From the NCBI RefSeq assembly GCF_020520285.1, contig NZ_CP084742.1, positions 3,100,001 through 3,164,000 on the forward strand: DNA of 64,000 nt. The letters run 5' to 3'. Every line of letters starts with the position of its first letter. Positions within the stretch are counted from its first letter, which is position 1. The notes under the pieces were generated by a model. The model did no database searches, was not told the origin of the DNA, and worked only from the letters and a program-made list of their open reading frames with translations. The stretch comes from Pseudomonas sp. L5B5 (lineage in GTDB: Bacteria; Pseudomonadota; Gammaproteobacteria; Pseudomonadales; Pseudomonadaceae). This document shows positions 17,053-26,208 of the stretch, piece by piece. The translations under genes and the position numbers were made by a program.

Positions 17053-18309
17053 ATGACGACAGCCCTGCACATCACCCTCATCACCGAGACCTTCCCGCCG
17101 GAAATCAACGGCGTGGCCAACACGCTTGGCCGCCTGTGCGATGGCCTGCGGGCCCGTGGCCACCAGGTGGAACTGGTGCGCCCGCGCCAGGGTTGCGACC
17201 AGAGCCGTGGCAGCGATGAAGCCTTGCTGCTGTGCCGAGGCTGGCCGTTGCCCGGCTATCCGGGATTGCAGTGGGGCCAGTCGTCGATGCACAAACTGCT
17301 GCGCCGCTGGAAACGCCAGCGCCCGGATGTGCTGTACATCGCCACCGAAGGGCCTTTGGGGTTGTCCGCGCTGCGGGCCGCCAAGCGCCTGGGAATCTCG
17401 GTGGTCAGTGGCTTCCATACCAACTTCCAGCAGTACTCCAGCCAGTATGGCCTGGGCCTGCTGACTCGCTTGCTGACCCACTACCTGCGCTGGTTCCACA
17501 ACCGCTCCAAGCTGACCCTGGTACCCAGCGCCAGCCAGCGCCTGGAGCTGGAGCGCCGCCACTTCGAACGCCTGGCGCTGCTGTCCCGGGGGGTCGACAG
17601 CCAGTTGTTCCACCCGGCCAGGCGAGTCAATGAACTGCGCGCCAGCTGGGGCCTGGGGCCCGACGACCTGGCGGTGATCCATGTCGGGCGCCTGGCGCCG
17701 GAAAAGAACCTGGGCTTGCTCAAGCGCTGCTTCGCGCAACTGCAAGCGACCTATCCGCAACGCAGGATGAGACTGATCGTGGTGGGTGACGGCCCGCAGC
17801 GGATGGCACTGGAGAAGAGCCTGCCCGAAGCGCTGTTCTGCGGCAGCCAGAGAGGCGAAGCCTTGGCGGCCCACTATGCCTGTGGTGATGTGTTCCTGTT
17901 TCCCAGCCTGACCGAGACCTTCGGCAACGTGGTACTGGAAGCCCTGGCTTCGGGGCTGGCGGTCGTGGCCTACGACCAGGCTGCGGCGGCCCAGCATATC
18001 CGCCATGGCTATAACGGCGTGCTGGCGATGCCGGGAGACGAGATTGCCTTCTGCGATGCCGCCAGCTGGTTGCTGGAGGAGGCCGAGACCCTGCGCCGGG
18101 TACGCCTCAACGCCCGGCAGCACGCCAGCCGCCAGGGCTGGGCCGCGATCATCGAGCAGTTCGAGGATCAATTGCGTGGCGCCTGCCAGCAGGCACCGGC
18201 AGCGAGCGACAAAAGCGTTGTCGTTGCGCCGAACACTCTCCAGGGCGGGATCGAGACACTCGGCACGGCAAGGGGGTTGCCCCCCTCGCCGCCCGGCACC
18301 GGTGGCTAG
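17053..18309 (+). CDS. GT4-family glycosyltransferase
   Basis: 418 residues, GT-B fold. The N-terminal acceptor domain begins ITETFPPEINGVANTLGRL (a PP.NGV signature of GT4 enzymes acting on lipids or inositol); the donor site shows HVGRLAPEKNLGLL near 210 and the E-x7-E motif at E288 and E296 (TETFGNVVLE). It is closest in pattern to SqdX/PimB-like mannosyl- or glucosyltransferases; the product is unknown. The last 40 residues are low-complexity. Its stop overlaps the stop of the convergent OYE gene by 4 bp. Confidence 0.9.
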   Translation: MTTALHITLITETFPPEINGVANTLGRLCDGLRARGHQVELVRPRQGCDQSRGSDEALLLCRGWPLPGYPGLQWGQSSMHKLLRRWKRQRPDVLYIATEGPLGLSALRAAKRLGISVVSGFHTNFQQYSSQYGLGLLTRLLTHYLRWFHNRSKLTLVPSASQRLELERRHFERLALLSRGVDSQLFHPARRVNELRASWGLGPDDLAVIHVGRLAPEKNLGLLKRCFAQLQATYPQRRMRLIVVGDGPQRMALEKSLPEALFCGSQRGEALAAHYACGDVFLFPSLTETFGNVVLEALASGLAVVAYDQAAAAQHIRHGYNGVLAMPGDEIAFCDAASWLLEEAETLRRVRLNARQHASRQGWAAIIEQFEDQLRGACQQAPAASDKSVVVAPNTLQGGIETLGTARGLPPSPPGTGG

Positions 18310-19409
18310 ACCAGGGTGGTCAGCGCCTCACGGCTGAACGGCAGGATCTCCTGCTCACGGCCTTCGCGGACCTTCTGCGCCCAGTCCGGGTCCACCAGCA
18401 GCGCCCGGCCCACGGCCACCAGGTCGAACTCTTCATTGCCCAGGCGCTGCAGCAGGTTCTCGAGGCTGGCCGGTTGCGCCACCTTGTCGGTGTTGACCAT
18501 GAACTGCAGGAACTCACCGTCCAGGCCGACGCTGCCCACGGTAATGGTGGGCTTGCCGGTGAGCTTGCGCGTCCAGCCAGCCAGGTTCAGCTCGGAGCCT
18601 TCGAACTCCGGCTCCCAGAAGCGGCGGGTGGAGCAGTGGAAGATGTCCACCCCAGCTTCGGCCAGCGGCTTGAGGAACGCCTCCAGGGCCTGCGGGGTCT
18701 GCACCAGGCGGGCGTTGTAGTCCTGCTGCTTCCACTGGGAGAAACGCAGGATGATCGGGAAGTCCGGGCCGACGGCGGCGCGCACGGCCTGGATCAGCTC
18801 GATGGCAAAGCGCGAGCGCTGGGCCAGGTCACCGCCGTATTCATCGGTACGCTGGTTGGTGCCTTCCCAGAAGAACTGATCCACCAGATAGCCGTGGGCA
18901 CCATGGATCTCTACACCGTCCATGCCAATGTCCCGGGCATCCCTGGCAGCCTGGGCGAATGCCGCGATCACCTCCTGGATGTCCTGGTGGGTCATGCCGT
19001 GCACCACCAGCTTGCCGTCCTTGAGCTTCTCGGTCGGGCCATAACCCGGCACGCTGGCGTCCGGCTCGGTTCCCAGGCGCCGCACATTACCCACATGCCA
19101 GAGCTGCGGGACGATCTTGCCGCCCTCGGCGTGGACTGCGTCCACCACCTTCTTCCAGCCGGCCAACGCGGCCTCGCCGTGAAACTGCGGCACATGGGGA
19201 TAACCGTTGGATGCCCGGTGCCCGATGGTGGTGCCTTCGGTGATGATCAGGCCCACACCGGCCGCAGCCCGCCGACGGTAGTACTCGATGACCTTGGCGT
19301 TGGGTACGCCGCCCGGCGAGAACGACCGGGTCATCGGGGCCATCACGACGCGGGTCGGCAATTCCAGCGCGCCCAGCTGGAAGGGTTTGAACAAGGCTTG
19401 GACAGGCAT
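18306..19409 (-). CDS. Old Yellow Enzyme-family NADH:flavin oxidoreductase
   Basis: 367 residues from ATG 19409 (GGAG 8 bases upstream); the longer frame has no ribosome site. It is an FMN TIM barrel. The substrate-anion pair is in HGAHGYL (H169/H172), with Y174 as the likely proton donor, and the FMN phosphate site sits in TITVGSVGL plus the late VAVGRALLVDP. It reduces activated alkenes, nitro compounds or N-ethylmaleimide with NAD(P)H; the physiological substrate is unknown. It is a single gene on this strand, converging with the glycosyltransferase. Confidence 0.93.
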   Translation of the reverse strand: MPVQALFKPFQLGALELPTRVVMAPMTRSFSPGGVPNAKVIEYYRRRAAAGVGLIITEGTTIGHRASNGYPHVPQFHGEAALAGWKKVVDAVHAEGGKIVPQLWHVGNVRRLGTEPDASVPGYGPTEKLKDGKLVVHGMTHQDIQEVIAAFAQAARDARDIGMDGVEIHGAHGYLVDQFFWEGTNQRTDEYGGDLAQRSRFAIELIQAVRAAVGPDFPIILRFSQWKQQDYNARLVQTPQALEAFLKPLAEAGVDIFHCSTRRFWEPEFEGSELNLAGWTRKLTGKPTITVGSVGLDGEFLQFMVNTDKVAQPASLENLLQRLGNEEFDLVAVGRALLVDPDWAQKVREGREQEILPFSREALTTLV

Positions 19410-19552
19410 GCTGCACTCCGACAGAAAAGGACTGGAGTCGAGGATCGACGCACAAGGCAACGCCGGGCATTGCTCCCGGCGCACTTATGATGAAGATAAT
19501 ATTCATCCCCCTGGGCACTGCACAGCACTATTGATTTGAGTGATCGGGAAGC

Positions 19553-19573
19553 AAAAACGCCGCCATGCGGCGA
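19553..19573 (-). terminator. Terminator of the glutathione peroxidase gene
   Basis: On the minus strand CGCCGC-ATG-GCGGCG is followed by TTTTT. It lies about 50 bases past the gpx stop and well upstream of the OYE start. Confidence 0.75.
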
Positions 19574-19622
19574 CGTCGAACTAGCGGCGATGGCCAGCCG
19601 GGCAAGCGCCCGGTGCAGGGCT

Positions 19623-20105
19623 TCAGCTCAAGGCTTTTTCAATCGCCTGGACCACGGCGGGATCATCAGGGGCGGTACGTGGCGAGAAGCGCGCCAGGAC
19701 GCGGCCGTCCTTGCCCAGCAGGAATTTTTCGAAGTTCCAGGAGATGTCCCCGGGAAACTCGGCGCCCTCGCCCGCCAGCAGGCGATACAGCTGATGGCGC
19801 TCCGGGCCATTGACCTCGAGCTTGCTGCTCAGGGGGAAGGTCACCCCATAGTTGAGGCTGCAAAACTCCTGGATCTGCTGTTCGGTTCCCGGTTCCTGCC
19901 CGGCGAACTGGTTGCAGGGCAAGCCCAGCACCGTGAATCCCTGGCCCTTGTATTGCTGGTGGAGATTCTCCAGCGCCGCATACTGTGGTGTCAGGCCACA
20001 TTTGGAAGCGACGTTGACCACCAGCACGACTTGCCCCTTGAAGGGCGCGAGCGGCAGTTCCTGACCATCCAGGGCTTTCAGTTTAAGGTCGTGAAAAGCA
20101 CTCAT
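19623..20105 (-). CDS. Glutathione peroxidase-family (thioredoxin-dependent type) peroxidase
   Basis: 160 residues from ATG 20105. Peroxidatic cysteine C36 is in NVASKCGLTPQY, the resolving-site candidate lies in EFCSLNYGVTFPL, and the catalytic Gln and Trp-Asn are in GLPCNQF and SWNFEKF. Cys rather than selenocysteine at the active site is usual for bacterial members, many of which use thioredoxin. It reduces hydroperoxides in the cytoplasm. In P. aeruginosa the homologue likewise lies next to slyD; here slyD is upstream on the same strand, separated by the slyD terminator. Confidence 0.93.
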   Translation of the reverse strand: MSAFHDLKLKALDGQELPLAPFKGQVVLVVNVASKCGLTPQYAALENLHQQYKGQGFTVLGLPCNQFAGQEPGTEQQIQEFCSLNYGVTFPLSSKLEVNGPERHQLYRLLAGEGAEFPGDISWNFEKFLLGKDGRVLARFSPRTAPDDPAVVQAIEKALS

Positions 20106-20174
20106 GACGAACTCCAAATTCCCGTGTTCTTGCAGAAGACAGTCTCTCGACAGTACAACCAAACGCCGCAGACT

Positions 20175-20198
20175 AAAAAGGCGCCCTCGGGCGCCTTT
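20175..20198 (-). terminator. Terminator of slyD
   Basis: Stem GGCGCCC-GAG-GGCGCC on the minus strand with TTTTTA after it, about 30 bases past the slyD stop. It separates slyD from gpx. Confidence 0.85.
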
Positions 20199-20226
20199 CC
20201 AGCAATCTTGAGCTTAGCGCAGAAAC

Positions 20227-20712
20227 TCAGTGGTGATGACCACCTTCGCCATGGACGTGACCATGGGCGACTTCTTCCTGGCTGGCGTCACGGATGGCAA
20301 CGATCTTGACCTGGAAGTTCAGGCGCTGGCCAGCCAGTGGGTGGTTGCCGTCGACGGTCACGTCGTCGCCGTCCAGGTCACGAATGGTGACGATCTGCAT
20401 CTGGCCATCCGGAGCGGAAGCATGGAACTGCATGCCCACTTCCAGCTCGTCGACGCCTTCGAACATGCTGCGGCTCAAGGTGCTGACCAGTTCGGCAGCG
20501 TATTCGCCGTAGGCGTCCTCGGGTTCCACGGCAACGTTCAGCTCGTCACCGACCTGCTTGCCTTCCAGGGCCTTTTCCAGGCCCGGGATGATGTTCCCTG
20601 CGCCGTGCAGGTAAACCAGCGGGGCGCCGCCGGCGGAGCTGTCGATGACCTCACCAGCGTCGTTGGTGAGGGTATAGTCGATGGAGACAGCCTTATTGGC
20701 GGCGATCAGCAT
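20227..20712 (-). CDS. slyD: FKBP-type peptidyl-prolyl isomerase SlyD
   Basis: 161 residues from ATG 20712. It has an FKBP domain with the inserted chaperone flap (AANKAVSIDYTLTNDAGEVIDSS, PLVYLHGAGNIIPGLEKALEG, NHPLAGQRLNFQVKI) and a short histidine-rich tail (HGHVHGEGGHHH) expected to bind nickel or other metals. It acts as a cytoplasmic prolyl isomerase and chaperone, including in nickel-enzyme maturation. The tail is much shorter than in E. coli SlyD. Its start codon overlaps that of the divergent DUF3565 frame. Confidence 0.95.
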   Translation of the reverse strand: MLIAANKAVSIDYTLTNDAGEVIDSSAGGAPLVYLHGAGNIIPGLEKALEGKQVGDELNVAVEPEDAYGEYAAELVSTLSRSMFEGVDELEVGMQFHASAPDGQMQIVTIRDLDGDDVTVDGNHPLAGQRLNFQVKIVAIRDASQEEVAHGHVHGEGGHHH

Positions 20713-21019
20713 GGGGCGGGACCTTTTGCATAAGAATGAAGAACGTCCAAGTTTAGCGAAGCAATCGCTCGAAAGCGAACGGAACCCGGACAAACGGAAT
20801 GCGCGGCAACCCCCGACAATCTGCGGCTTCCACCTGGACGAAGATGACCATTGGGTCGCCGAACTGTCCTGCGGCCATACCCAGCACCTGCGCCACCAGC
20901 CGCCGTGGCAATCGCGCGCCTGGGTGCTGGACCCGGCACGGCGGGCAGAAAAAATAGGCCAGCCCTTTGCCTGTGGCTGGTGTGCGCAGGACGCCGGAAA
21001 CGATAACCTTAGCCGCTGA
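20711..21019 (+). CDS. DUF3565 family protein
   Basis: About 102 residues if it begins at ATG 20711. The conserved part is residues about 35-95: GFHLDEDDHWVAELSCGHTQHLRHQPPW, then DPARRAEKIGQPFACGWC, with a Cys-His and a Cys-x-x-Cys pair that may bind metal. The start is uncertain: ATG 20711 overlaps the slyD start on the other strand and has no ribosome site, so a downstream TTG near 20726 may be used. It lies between slyD and pta. The function is unknown. Confidence 0.75.
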   Translation: MGRDLLHKNEERPSLAKQSLESERNPDKRNARQPPTICGFHLDEDDHWVAELSCGHTQHLRHQPPWQSRAWVLDPARRAEKIGQPFACGWCAQDAGNDNLSR

Positions 21020-21076
21020 CCACCTGGCAGACGGCCACAGACCGTCGCCCTTGCCATGCACCCTTCGAGAATTCGC

Positions 21077-23176
21077 ATGCAAACTTTTTTTATCGCACCC
21101 ACCGATTTTGGTGTGGGCCTGACCTCCATCAGCCTGGGGCTGGTACGCACCCTGGAACGCGCCGGCCTCAAGGTCGGTTTCTTCAAGCCCATTGCCCAGC
21201 CACATCCCGGCGACACCGGCCCTGAACGCTCCACCGAGCTGGTGGCCCGCACCCATGGCCTGAAACCGCCACAACCACTGGGCCTGGCCCATGTGGAACG
21301 GATGCTGGGCGACGGCCAGCTGGATGAACTGCTGGAAGAAATCATCACCCTCTACCAGCAGGCGGCCATCGGCAAGGACGTGCTGGTTGTCGAGGGCATG
21401 GTGCCGACCCGCAACGCCAGCTATGCCGCGCGGGTCAACCTGCACCTGGCCAAGAGCCTGGATGCCGAGGTGATCCTGGTATCGGCCCCGGAAAACGAAG
21501 TGCTCACCGAACTCTCCGGGCGAGTCGAGTTGCAGGCACAGCTGTTCGGCGGCCCGCGGGATCCCAAGGTACTGGGGGTGATCCTCAACAAGGTCCGTAC
21601 CGACGAAAGCATCGAGGCCTTCAGCGCCCGCCTGAAGGAGCATTCGCCGCTGTTGCGCAGCGGCGACTTCCGCCTGCTGGGCTGCATTCCCTTCCAGCCG
21701 GAGCTCAATGCCCCACGCACCCGCGACGTGGCGGAGCTGATGGGCGCCCAGGTACTCAACGCCGGGGACTACGAGACCCGGCGCATGACCAAGATCATCA
21801 TTTGCGCCCGCACCATGCGCAACACCGTGGAGCTGCTCAAGCCCGGCGTGCTGGTGGTGACGCCGGGCGACCGCGACGACATCATCCTCGCGGTGAGCCT
21901 GGCGGCGATCAACGGCGTGCCCCTGGCCGGCCTGCTGCTGACCAGCGGCACCCTGCCCGACCCGAAGATCATGGACCTGTGCCGCGGCGCCCTGAATGCC
22001 GGCCTGCCCGTGCTGTCGGTGAGCACCGGCTCCTATGACACCGCCAACCAGCTCAATGGCTTGAACAAGGAAATCCCCATCGATGACCGCGAACGCGCGG
22101 AAATCATCACCGACTTCGTCGCCAGCCACCTCGACGCCGACTGGCTGCACCAGCGCTGTGGCACCCCACGGGAGATGCGCCTGTCGCCGGCCGTATTCCG
22201 CTACCAGTTGATCCAGCGTGCCCAGCAAGCCGACAAGCGTATCGTCCTGCCCGAAGGCAGCGAGCCCCTGACCGTGCAGGCCGCCGCCATCTGCCAGGCC
22301 CGAGGCATCGCCCGTTGCGTGCTGCTGGCCAAGCCGGACGATGTCCACGCCGTGGCCCGGGCCCAGGGCATCGAGCTGCCCGAAGGCCTGGAGATCCTCG
22401 ATCCGGACCTGATCCGTGAGCGTTATGTCGAGCCCATGGTGGCCCTGCGCAAGAGCAAGAGCCTCAACGCGCCGATGGCCGAGCAGCAACTGGAAGACCC
22501 GGTGGTGATCGGTACCGTGATGCTGGCCCTGGATGAGGTCGACGGCCTGGTTTCCGGGCTCGTCCACTCCACCGCCAACACCATCCGCCCAGCCCTGCAA
22601 CTGATCAAGACCGCGCCGGGCTGCACCCTGGTCTCCTCGGTATTCTTCATGCTGTTCCCCGAGCAGGTGCTGGTCTACGGCGACTGCGTGATGAACCCGC
22701 ACCCCAGCGCCAGCGAACTGGCGGAAATCGCCCTGCAGAGCGCCGACTCGGCGGCGGCCTTCGGTATCTCGCCACGGGTGGCGATGATCAGCTACTCCAG
22801 TGGCGACTCGGCCAGCGGCGAAGAAGTGGAGAAAGTCCGCGAGGCCACCTTGCTGGCCCACGAGGCCCAACGTTCACTGCTGATCGATGGCCCACTGCAA
22901 TACGATGCCGCCGCCAACGAGAACGTCGCCCGGCAACTGGCCCCCAACAGCCAGGTCGCGGGCAAGGCCACGGTCTTCGTGTTCCCGGACCTGAACACCG
23001 GCAACACCACTCACAAGGCCGTGCAGCGCAGTGCTGATTGCGTCAGCCTGGGCCCGATGCTGCAAGGCCTGCGCAAACCCGTGAACGACCTGCCGCGCGG
23101 GGCCCAGGTGGACGATATCGTGTACACCATCGCCCTGACTGCGATCCAAGCCGCCAACCGACCCATGGATGCCTGA
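21077..23176 (+). CDS. pta: Phosphate acetyltransferase (long form)
   Basis: 699 residues from ATG 21077. An N-terminal P-loop-like/DRTGG regulatory region (about 1-360; starts MQTFFIAPTDFGVGLTS) precedes the catalytic C-terminal domain (about 375-699; RIVLPEGSEPLTVQAAAIC, VHSTANTIRPALQLIKT, DLNTGNTTHKAVQR). It interconverts acetyl-CoA and acetyl phosphate. In P. aeruginosa ackA lies directly upstream; here only a DUF3565 gene separates slyD from pta and no acetate kinase is in the window. The next gene starts immediately after its stop. Confidence 0.96.
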   Translation: MQTFFIAPTDFGVGLTSISLGLVRTLERAGLKVGFFKPIAQPHPGDTGPERSTELVARTHGLKPPQPLGLAHVERMLGDGQLDELLEEIITLYQQAAIGKDVLVVEGMVPTRNASYAARVNLHLAKSLDAEVILVSAPENEVLTELSGRVELQAQLFGGPRDPKVLGVILNKVRTDESIEAFSARLKEHSPLLRSGDFRLLGCIPFQPELNAPRTRDVAELMGAQVLNAGDYETRRMTKIIICARTMRNTVELLKPGVLVVTPGDRDDIILAVSLAAINGVPLAGLLLTSGTLPDPKIMDLCRGALNAGLPVLSVSTGSYDTANQLNGLNKEIPIDDRERAEIITDFVASHLDADWLHQRCGTPREMRLSPAVFRYQLIQRAQQADKRIVLPEGSEPLTVQAAAICQARGIARCVLLAKPDDVHAVARAQGIELPEGLEILDPDLIRERYVEPMVALRKSKSLNAPMAEQQLEDPVVIGTVMLALDEVDGLVSGLVHSTANTIRPALQLIKTAPGCTLVSSVFFMLFPEQVLVYGDCVMNPHPSASELAEIALQSADSAAAFGISPRVAMISYSSGDSASGEEVEKVREATLLAHEAQRSLLIDGPLQYDAAANENVARQLAPNSQVAGKATVFVFPDLNTGNTTHKAVQRSADCVSLGPMLQGLRKPVNDLPRGAQVDDIVYTIALTAIQAANRPMDA

Positions 23177-24079
23177 ATGCTGGAATTTCTACCTGCTGCC
23201 GTGCGCGGGGCCATCGCCTCGCTGCTACTGGCGCTCAACACTATCCTGCTGTGCTCGTTCCTGTTCTGCGTGGCGCTGGTCAAGGCCCTGCCGTTCGCCC
23301 TCACGCAGCGTTTCAGCCACTGGCTGATGAACCATACCCACGAGGCCTGGATCAGCAACAACAAGGCCTGGATGCAACTGGTGTGTCGCACGCGCTGGCA
23401 TGTGCAGGGCCTAGAGAGCCTGGACTACCAGCACTCCTACCTGGTTACCAGCAATCACCAGAGCTGGGTGGACATCCTGGTCCTGCAGTACGTGCTCAAC
23501 CGGCGTATCCGTCCCCTGAAGTTCTTCCTCAAGCAGGAGCTGATCTGGGTGCCGGTGATCGGCCTGGCCTGGTGGGCCCTGGGCTTCCCGTTCATGAAAC
23601 GTTACTCCAAGGCCTACCTGGAGAAGCACCCGGAAAAGAAAGGCAAGGACCTGGAAACCACCCGCAGAACCTGCGCGAAGTTTCGCAACAACCCCGTGGG
23701 CATCTTCAACTTCGTCGAAGGCACGCGCTTTACCGAAGCCAAGCACGCCCAGCAGCAATCGCCATTCAAGTACCTGCTCAAGCCCAAAGCCGGTGGCATC
23801 GCCTTTGTGCTGGATGCCATGGGCGAGCAACTGCAATCGATCGTCAACGTGACCATCCACTACCCCGCCGGGCGTCCGGGTTTCTGGGACCTGCTGTGCG
23901 GCAGGGTCAAGGATGTGGTGGTGCGTCTTGAAGAAGTGCGGATCCCGGCACAGTTCATTGGCAAGAACTACGAGCAGGACACGGCCTATCGCCAGGAATT
24001 CCAGGGCTGGATCAACCAGCAGTGGCTGGACAAGGATGCGCTGCTGGAACAGATGCACCGGGAGTATCCGGGGAAGTAA
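23177..24079 (+). CDS. YihG-like 1-acyl-sn-glycerol-3-phosphate acyltransferase
   Basis: 300 residues, starting right after the pta stop. One or two N-terminal membrane helices (about 10-40), then the PlsC block NHQSWVDILVLQ (HxxxxD) near 96, and the acceptor block FNFVEGTRFTEAKH near 178. This matches YihG/OlsA-type acyltransferases that put acyl groups onto lysophosphatidate or related lysolipids at the inner membrane. The pairing with pta is conserved in pseudomonads, but a metabolic link is not evident. Confidence 0.92.
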   Translation: MLEFLPAAVRGAIASLLLALNTILLCSFLFCVALVKALPFALTQRFSHWLMNHTHEAWISNNKAWMQLVCRTRWHVQGLESLDYQHSYLVTSNHQSWVDILVLQYVLNRRIRPLKFFLKQELIWVPVIGLAWWALGFPFMKRYSKAYLEKHPEKKGKDLETTRRTCAKFRNNPVGIFNFVEGTRFTEAKHAQQQSPFKYLLKPKAGGIAFVLDAMGEQLQSIVNVTIHYPAGRPGFWDLLCGRVKDVVVRLEEVRIPAQFIGKNYEQDTAYRQEFQGWINQQWLDKDALLEQMHREYPGK

Positions 24080-24100
24080 TGAAGCGCCTGCAAGGGCCTC

Positions 24101-24161
24101 ATCGCGGGCAAGCCTCGCTCCTGTGAGGCAGGCAACTGCAGGAGCTAGGCTTGCCCGCGAA
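24101..24161. repeat. REP (repetitive extragenic palindrome) element
   Basis: Inverted arms ATCGCGGGCAAGCCTCGCTCC (24101 onward) and GGAGCTAGGCTTGCCCGCGA (ending 24161), with about 15 bases between. The GCGGGCAAGCC(T/C)CGCTCCT core is the common REP core of P. fluorescens-group genomes. It sits between the ends of the acyltransferase gene and the terminator. Confidence 0.88.
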
Positions 24162-24177
24162 CGCGTTCGAACCGACA

Positions 24178-24217
24178 CAAAAAAGCCCGCAGACAGTCAC
24201 CTGTCCGCGGGCTTTTT
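24178..24217. terminator. Bidirectional terminator between the acyltransferase gene and cysNC
   Basis: Stem AAAAGCCCGC-A-GACAG / CTGTC-C-GCGGGCTTTT around TCAC, with T tracts on both strands. The flanking genes converge on it. Confidence 0.85.
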
Positions 24218-24219
24218 CT

Positions 24220-24244
24220 TGCAGCTTGAAGCTAGAGGCTCGCC
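24220..24244. repeat. Short copy of the AAGCTTCAAGC-type intergenic repeat
   Basis: The segment reads TTGCAGCTTGAAGCTAGAGGC, sharing the GCAGCTTGAAGCT word with the larger copies on both sides of the pseudogene at 26.2-26.6 kb and near 32.8 kb. It lies just past the terminator and before the cysNC stop. Confidence 0.5.
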
Positions 24245-24256
24245 GTTGCCCTTACC

Positions 24257-26155
24257 TTAGATCGCGCCGCGGCCGCGCAACAGGTCCAGCACCTGCTTGA
24301 CACTGTCTTCCAGTGACAACGACTGGGTGTCGATCACCAGATCGGCATTCAGCGGCACGTCATAGGGGAAGGATTCGCCCGGGATGTTGTCCCCACCGGC
24401 CGCATACAGGCCCTGGGGATCACGCTCGGCGCACACCGCAGGCGATGCCTGGACGTACACCGTCAGCAGACGCTCCTTGCCGATCAGGTCCTTGGCCTGC
24501 TCGCGCCCTTCGGCACTCGGCGCGACGAACGCCGCCAGGGTCAACAGGCCGGCTTCGTTGAACTGACGGGCCACGTGGGCCGCACGCCGCCAGTTCTCGG
24601 TGCGCCCGGCACGATCCTGAGGCAGCCCCTTGTTCAGGTCATGCCGCAGGTTCTGGCCGTCGAGCACGAACACTGCACGCCCCATGTCGAACAGCTTGCG
24701 CTCCACCGCGTAGGCCAGGGTGCTCTTGCCCGCGCCCGACAGGCCACTGAACAGCACGGTGGCCGGCTGCTGGCCGAAACGCTGGGCACGTTCTTCGGTG
24801 GCAACATGGGCCAGCTTGCCATGATGAGTGGCGCTGCCATGGGCCACCGGCTGGGCGATGATCATGCCGGCGCCGACAGTGCCGTTGGTCAGGCGGTCGA
24901 TAACGATAAAGGCACCGGTGGTGCGGTTGCTTTCGTAGCCATCCAGGGCAATCGGCGCGTCGAGGCTGATCTTGACCTTGCCGATCTCGTTCAACTGCAG
25001 CGCACTGGCCGCGCCCTCTTCCAGGGTGTTCACATCGACCTTGTGGACAATGCTGGCAATCGAACCCGGTACATAGCTGGTGGCGCGCTTGATGTCGTAT
25101 TTCTTGCCGGGCAGCATCGGCTCTTCGGCCATCCACACCAGCATGGCTTCGAAGCTGTCGGTGACCGGTGGCACGTTGTCGGCATGCACCAGCAGGTCGC
25201 CACGGGAGATGTCGATTTCATCTTCCATGGTCAGGGTCACGGCCTGGCCCGGGCCGGCTTGCTCCAGTTCACCTTCGAAGGTGACGATGGACTTGACCCG
25301 GCTGCTCTTGCCCGACGGCAGCACGACGATCTCGTCGCCCTTGTGCACGACGCCGCTGGCCAGGGTGCCGGCAAAACCGCGGAAGTTCAGGTTCGGGCGG
25401 TTGACGTACTGCACCGGGAACCGCAGGTCGGTGAAATTGCGATCGCCGGAGACTTCCACCGTCTCGAGGATCTCCATCAGCGACTGGCCGGTGTACCAGG
25501 GCGACCGCTCGCTGCGATTGACCACGTTGTCGCCCTTGAGCGCCGACATCGGCACGAAGTGCAGGCTGGTGGGCTGCAGCTTCAGGCCCTGGGCGAACTT
25601 CAGGTAGTCGGCCTTGATCGACTCGAACACGCCTTCATCGAAACCCTTGAGGTCCATCTTGTTGATGGCCACGACGATGTGCTTGATGCCCAGCAGGGAG
25701 GCGATGAAGCTGTGGCGACGGGTCTGGGTCTGCACGCCGTAGCGGGCGTCCACCAGGATGATCGCCAGGTCGCAGGTGGACGCACCGGTGGCCATGTTGC
25801 GGGTGTACTGCTCATGGCCGGGGGTGTCGGCGATGATGAACTTGCGCTTGGCGGTGGAGAAATAGCGATAGGCGACATCGATGGTGATGCCCTGCTCGCG
25901 CTCGGCCTGGAGACCATCGACAAGCAACGCCAGGTCGATGTCGTCACCGGTGGTGCCGACCTTCTTCGAGTCCCGGGTGATGGCTTCCAGATGGTCTTCG
26001 TAGATCATCTTCGAGTCGTGCAGCAGACGCCCGATCAGGGTGCTCTTGCCGTCGTCGACGTTGCCGCAGGTGAGGAAGCGCAGCAGTTCCTTGCGTTCGT
26101 GCTGGCCCAGGTAGGCGAGGATGTCCTCGCTGATCAGATCGGATTGGTGGCTCAT
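24257..26155 (-). CDS. cysNC: CysNC: bifunctional ATP-sulfurylase GTPase subunit / APS kinase
   Basis: 632 residues from ATG 26155. The N-terminal GTPase (about 25-440) has [27 protein letters not shown] and NKMD motifs, then EF-Tu-like beta barrels. The C-terminal APS kinase (about 455-630) has [17 protein letters not shown] and [13 protein letters not shown]. With CysD it makes adenylyl sulfate from sulfate and ATP at the cost of GTP, then phosphorylates it to PAPS. The fusion is normal in Pseudomonas. The start is preceded by a copy of the intergenic repeat, and the only ribosome-site candidate (GGAG, 10 bases upstream) falls inside that repeat. Confidence 0.96.
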   Translation of the reverse strand: MSHQSDLISEDILAYLGQHERKELLRFLTCGNVDDGKSTLIGRLLHDSKMIYEDHLEAITRDSKKVGTTGDDIDLALLVDGLQAEREQGITIDVAYRYFSTAKRKFIIADTPGHEQYTRNMATGASTCDLAIILVDARYGVQTQTRRHSFIASLLGIKHIVVAINKMDLKGFDEGVFESIKADYLKFAQGLKLQPTSLHFVPMSALKGDNVVNRSERSPWYTGQSLMEILETVEVSGDRNFTDLRFPVQYVNRPNLNFRGFAGTLASGVVHKGDEIVVLPSGKSSRVKSIVTFEGELEQAGPGQAVTLTMEDEIDISRGDLLVHADNVPPVTDSFEAMLVWMAEEPMLPGKKYDIKRATSYVPGSIASIVHKVDVNTLEEGAASALQLNEIGKVKISLDAPIALDGYESNRTTGAFIVIDRLTNGTVGAGMIIAQPVAHGSATHHGKLAHVATEERAQRFGQQPATVLFSGLSGAGKSTLAYAVERKLFDMGRAVFVLDGQNLRHDLNKGLPQDRAGRTENWRRAAHVARQFNEAGLLTLAAFVAPSAEGREQAKDLIGKERLLTVYVQASPAVCAERDPQGLYAAGGDNIPGESFPYDVPLNADLVIDTQSLSLEDSVKQVLDLLRGRGAI

Positions 26156-26157
26156 AG

Positions 26158-26205
26158 CGTTCAAGCTCCAAGCTGTAAGCTTCAAGCGGCAAGCTTGTCG
26201 GCGTA
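26158..26205. repeat. AAGCTTCAAGC-type intergenic repeat, left copy flanking the pseudogene
   Basis: A tract built from CAAGCT words (CAAGCTCCAAGCTGTAAGCT, then TCAAGCGGCAAGCTTG) running from the cysNC start to the end of the four-helix-bundle pseudogene. A related, partly inverted tract lies on the other side at about 26575-26655. Confidence 0.65.
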
Positions 26206-26208
26206 CAG

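Noticed and set aside
18306..18309. Possible fusion or read-through of the glycosyltransferase and Old Yellow Enzyme genes
   Set aside because: They are on opposite strands and merely share the last four bases of convergent stop regions.
20753..22870. Minus-strand open frame of 705 codons across pta
   Set aside because: Shadow of the pta reading frame; composition is biased and no motif is visible, while pta itself has clear family motifs end to end.
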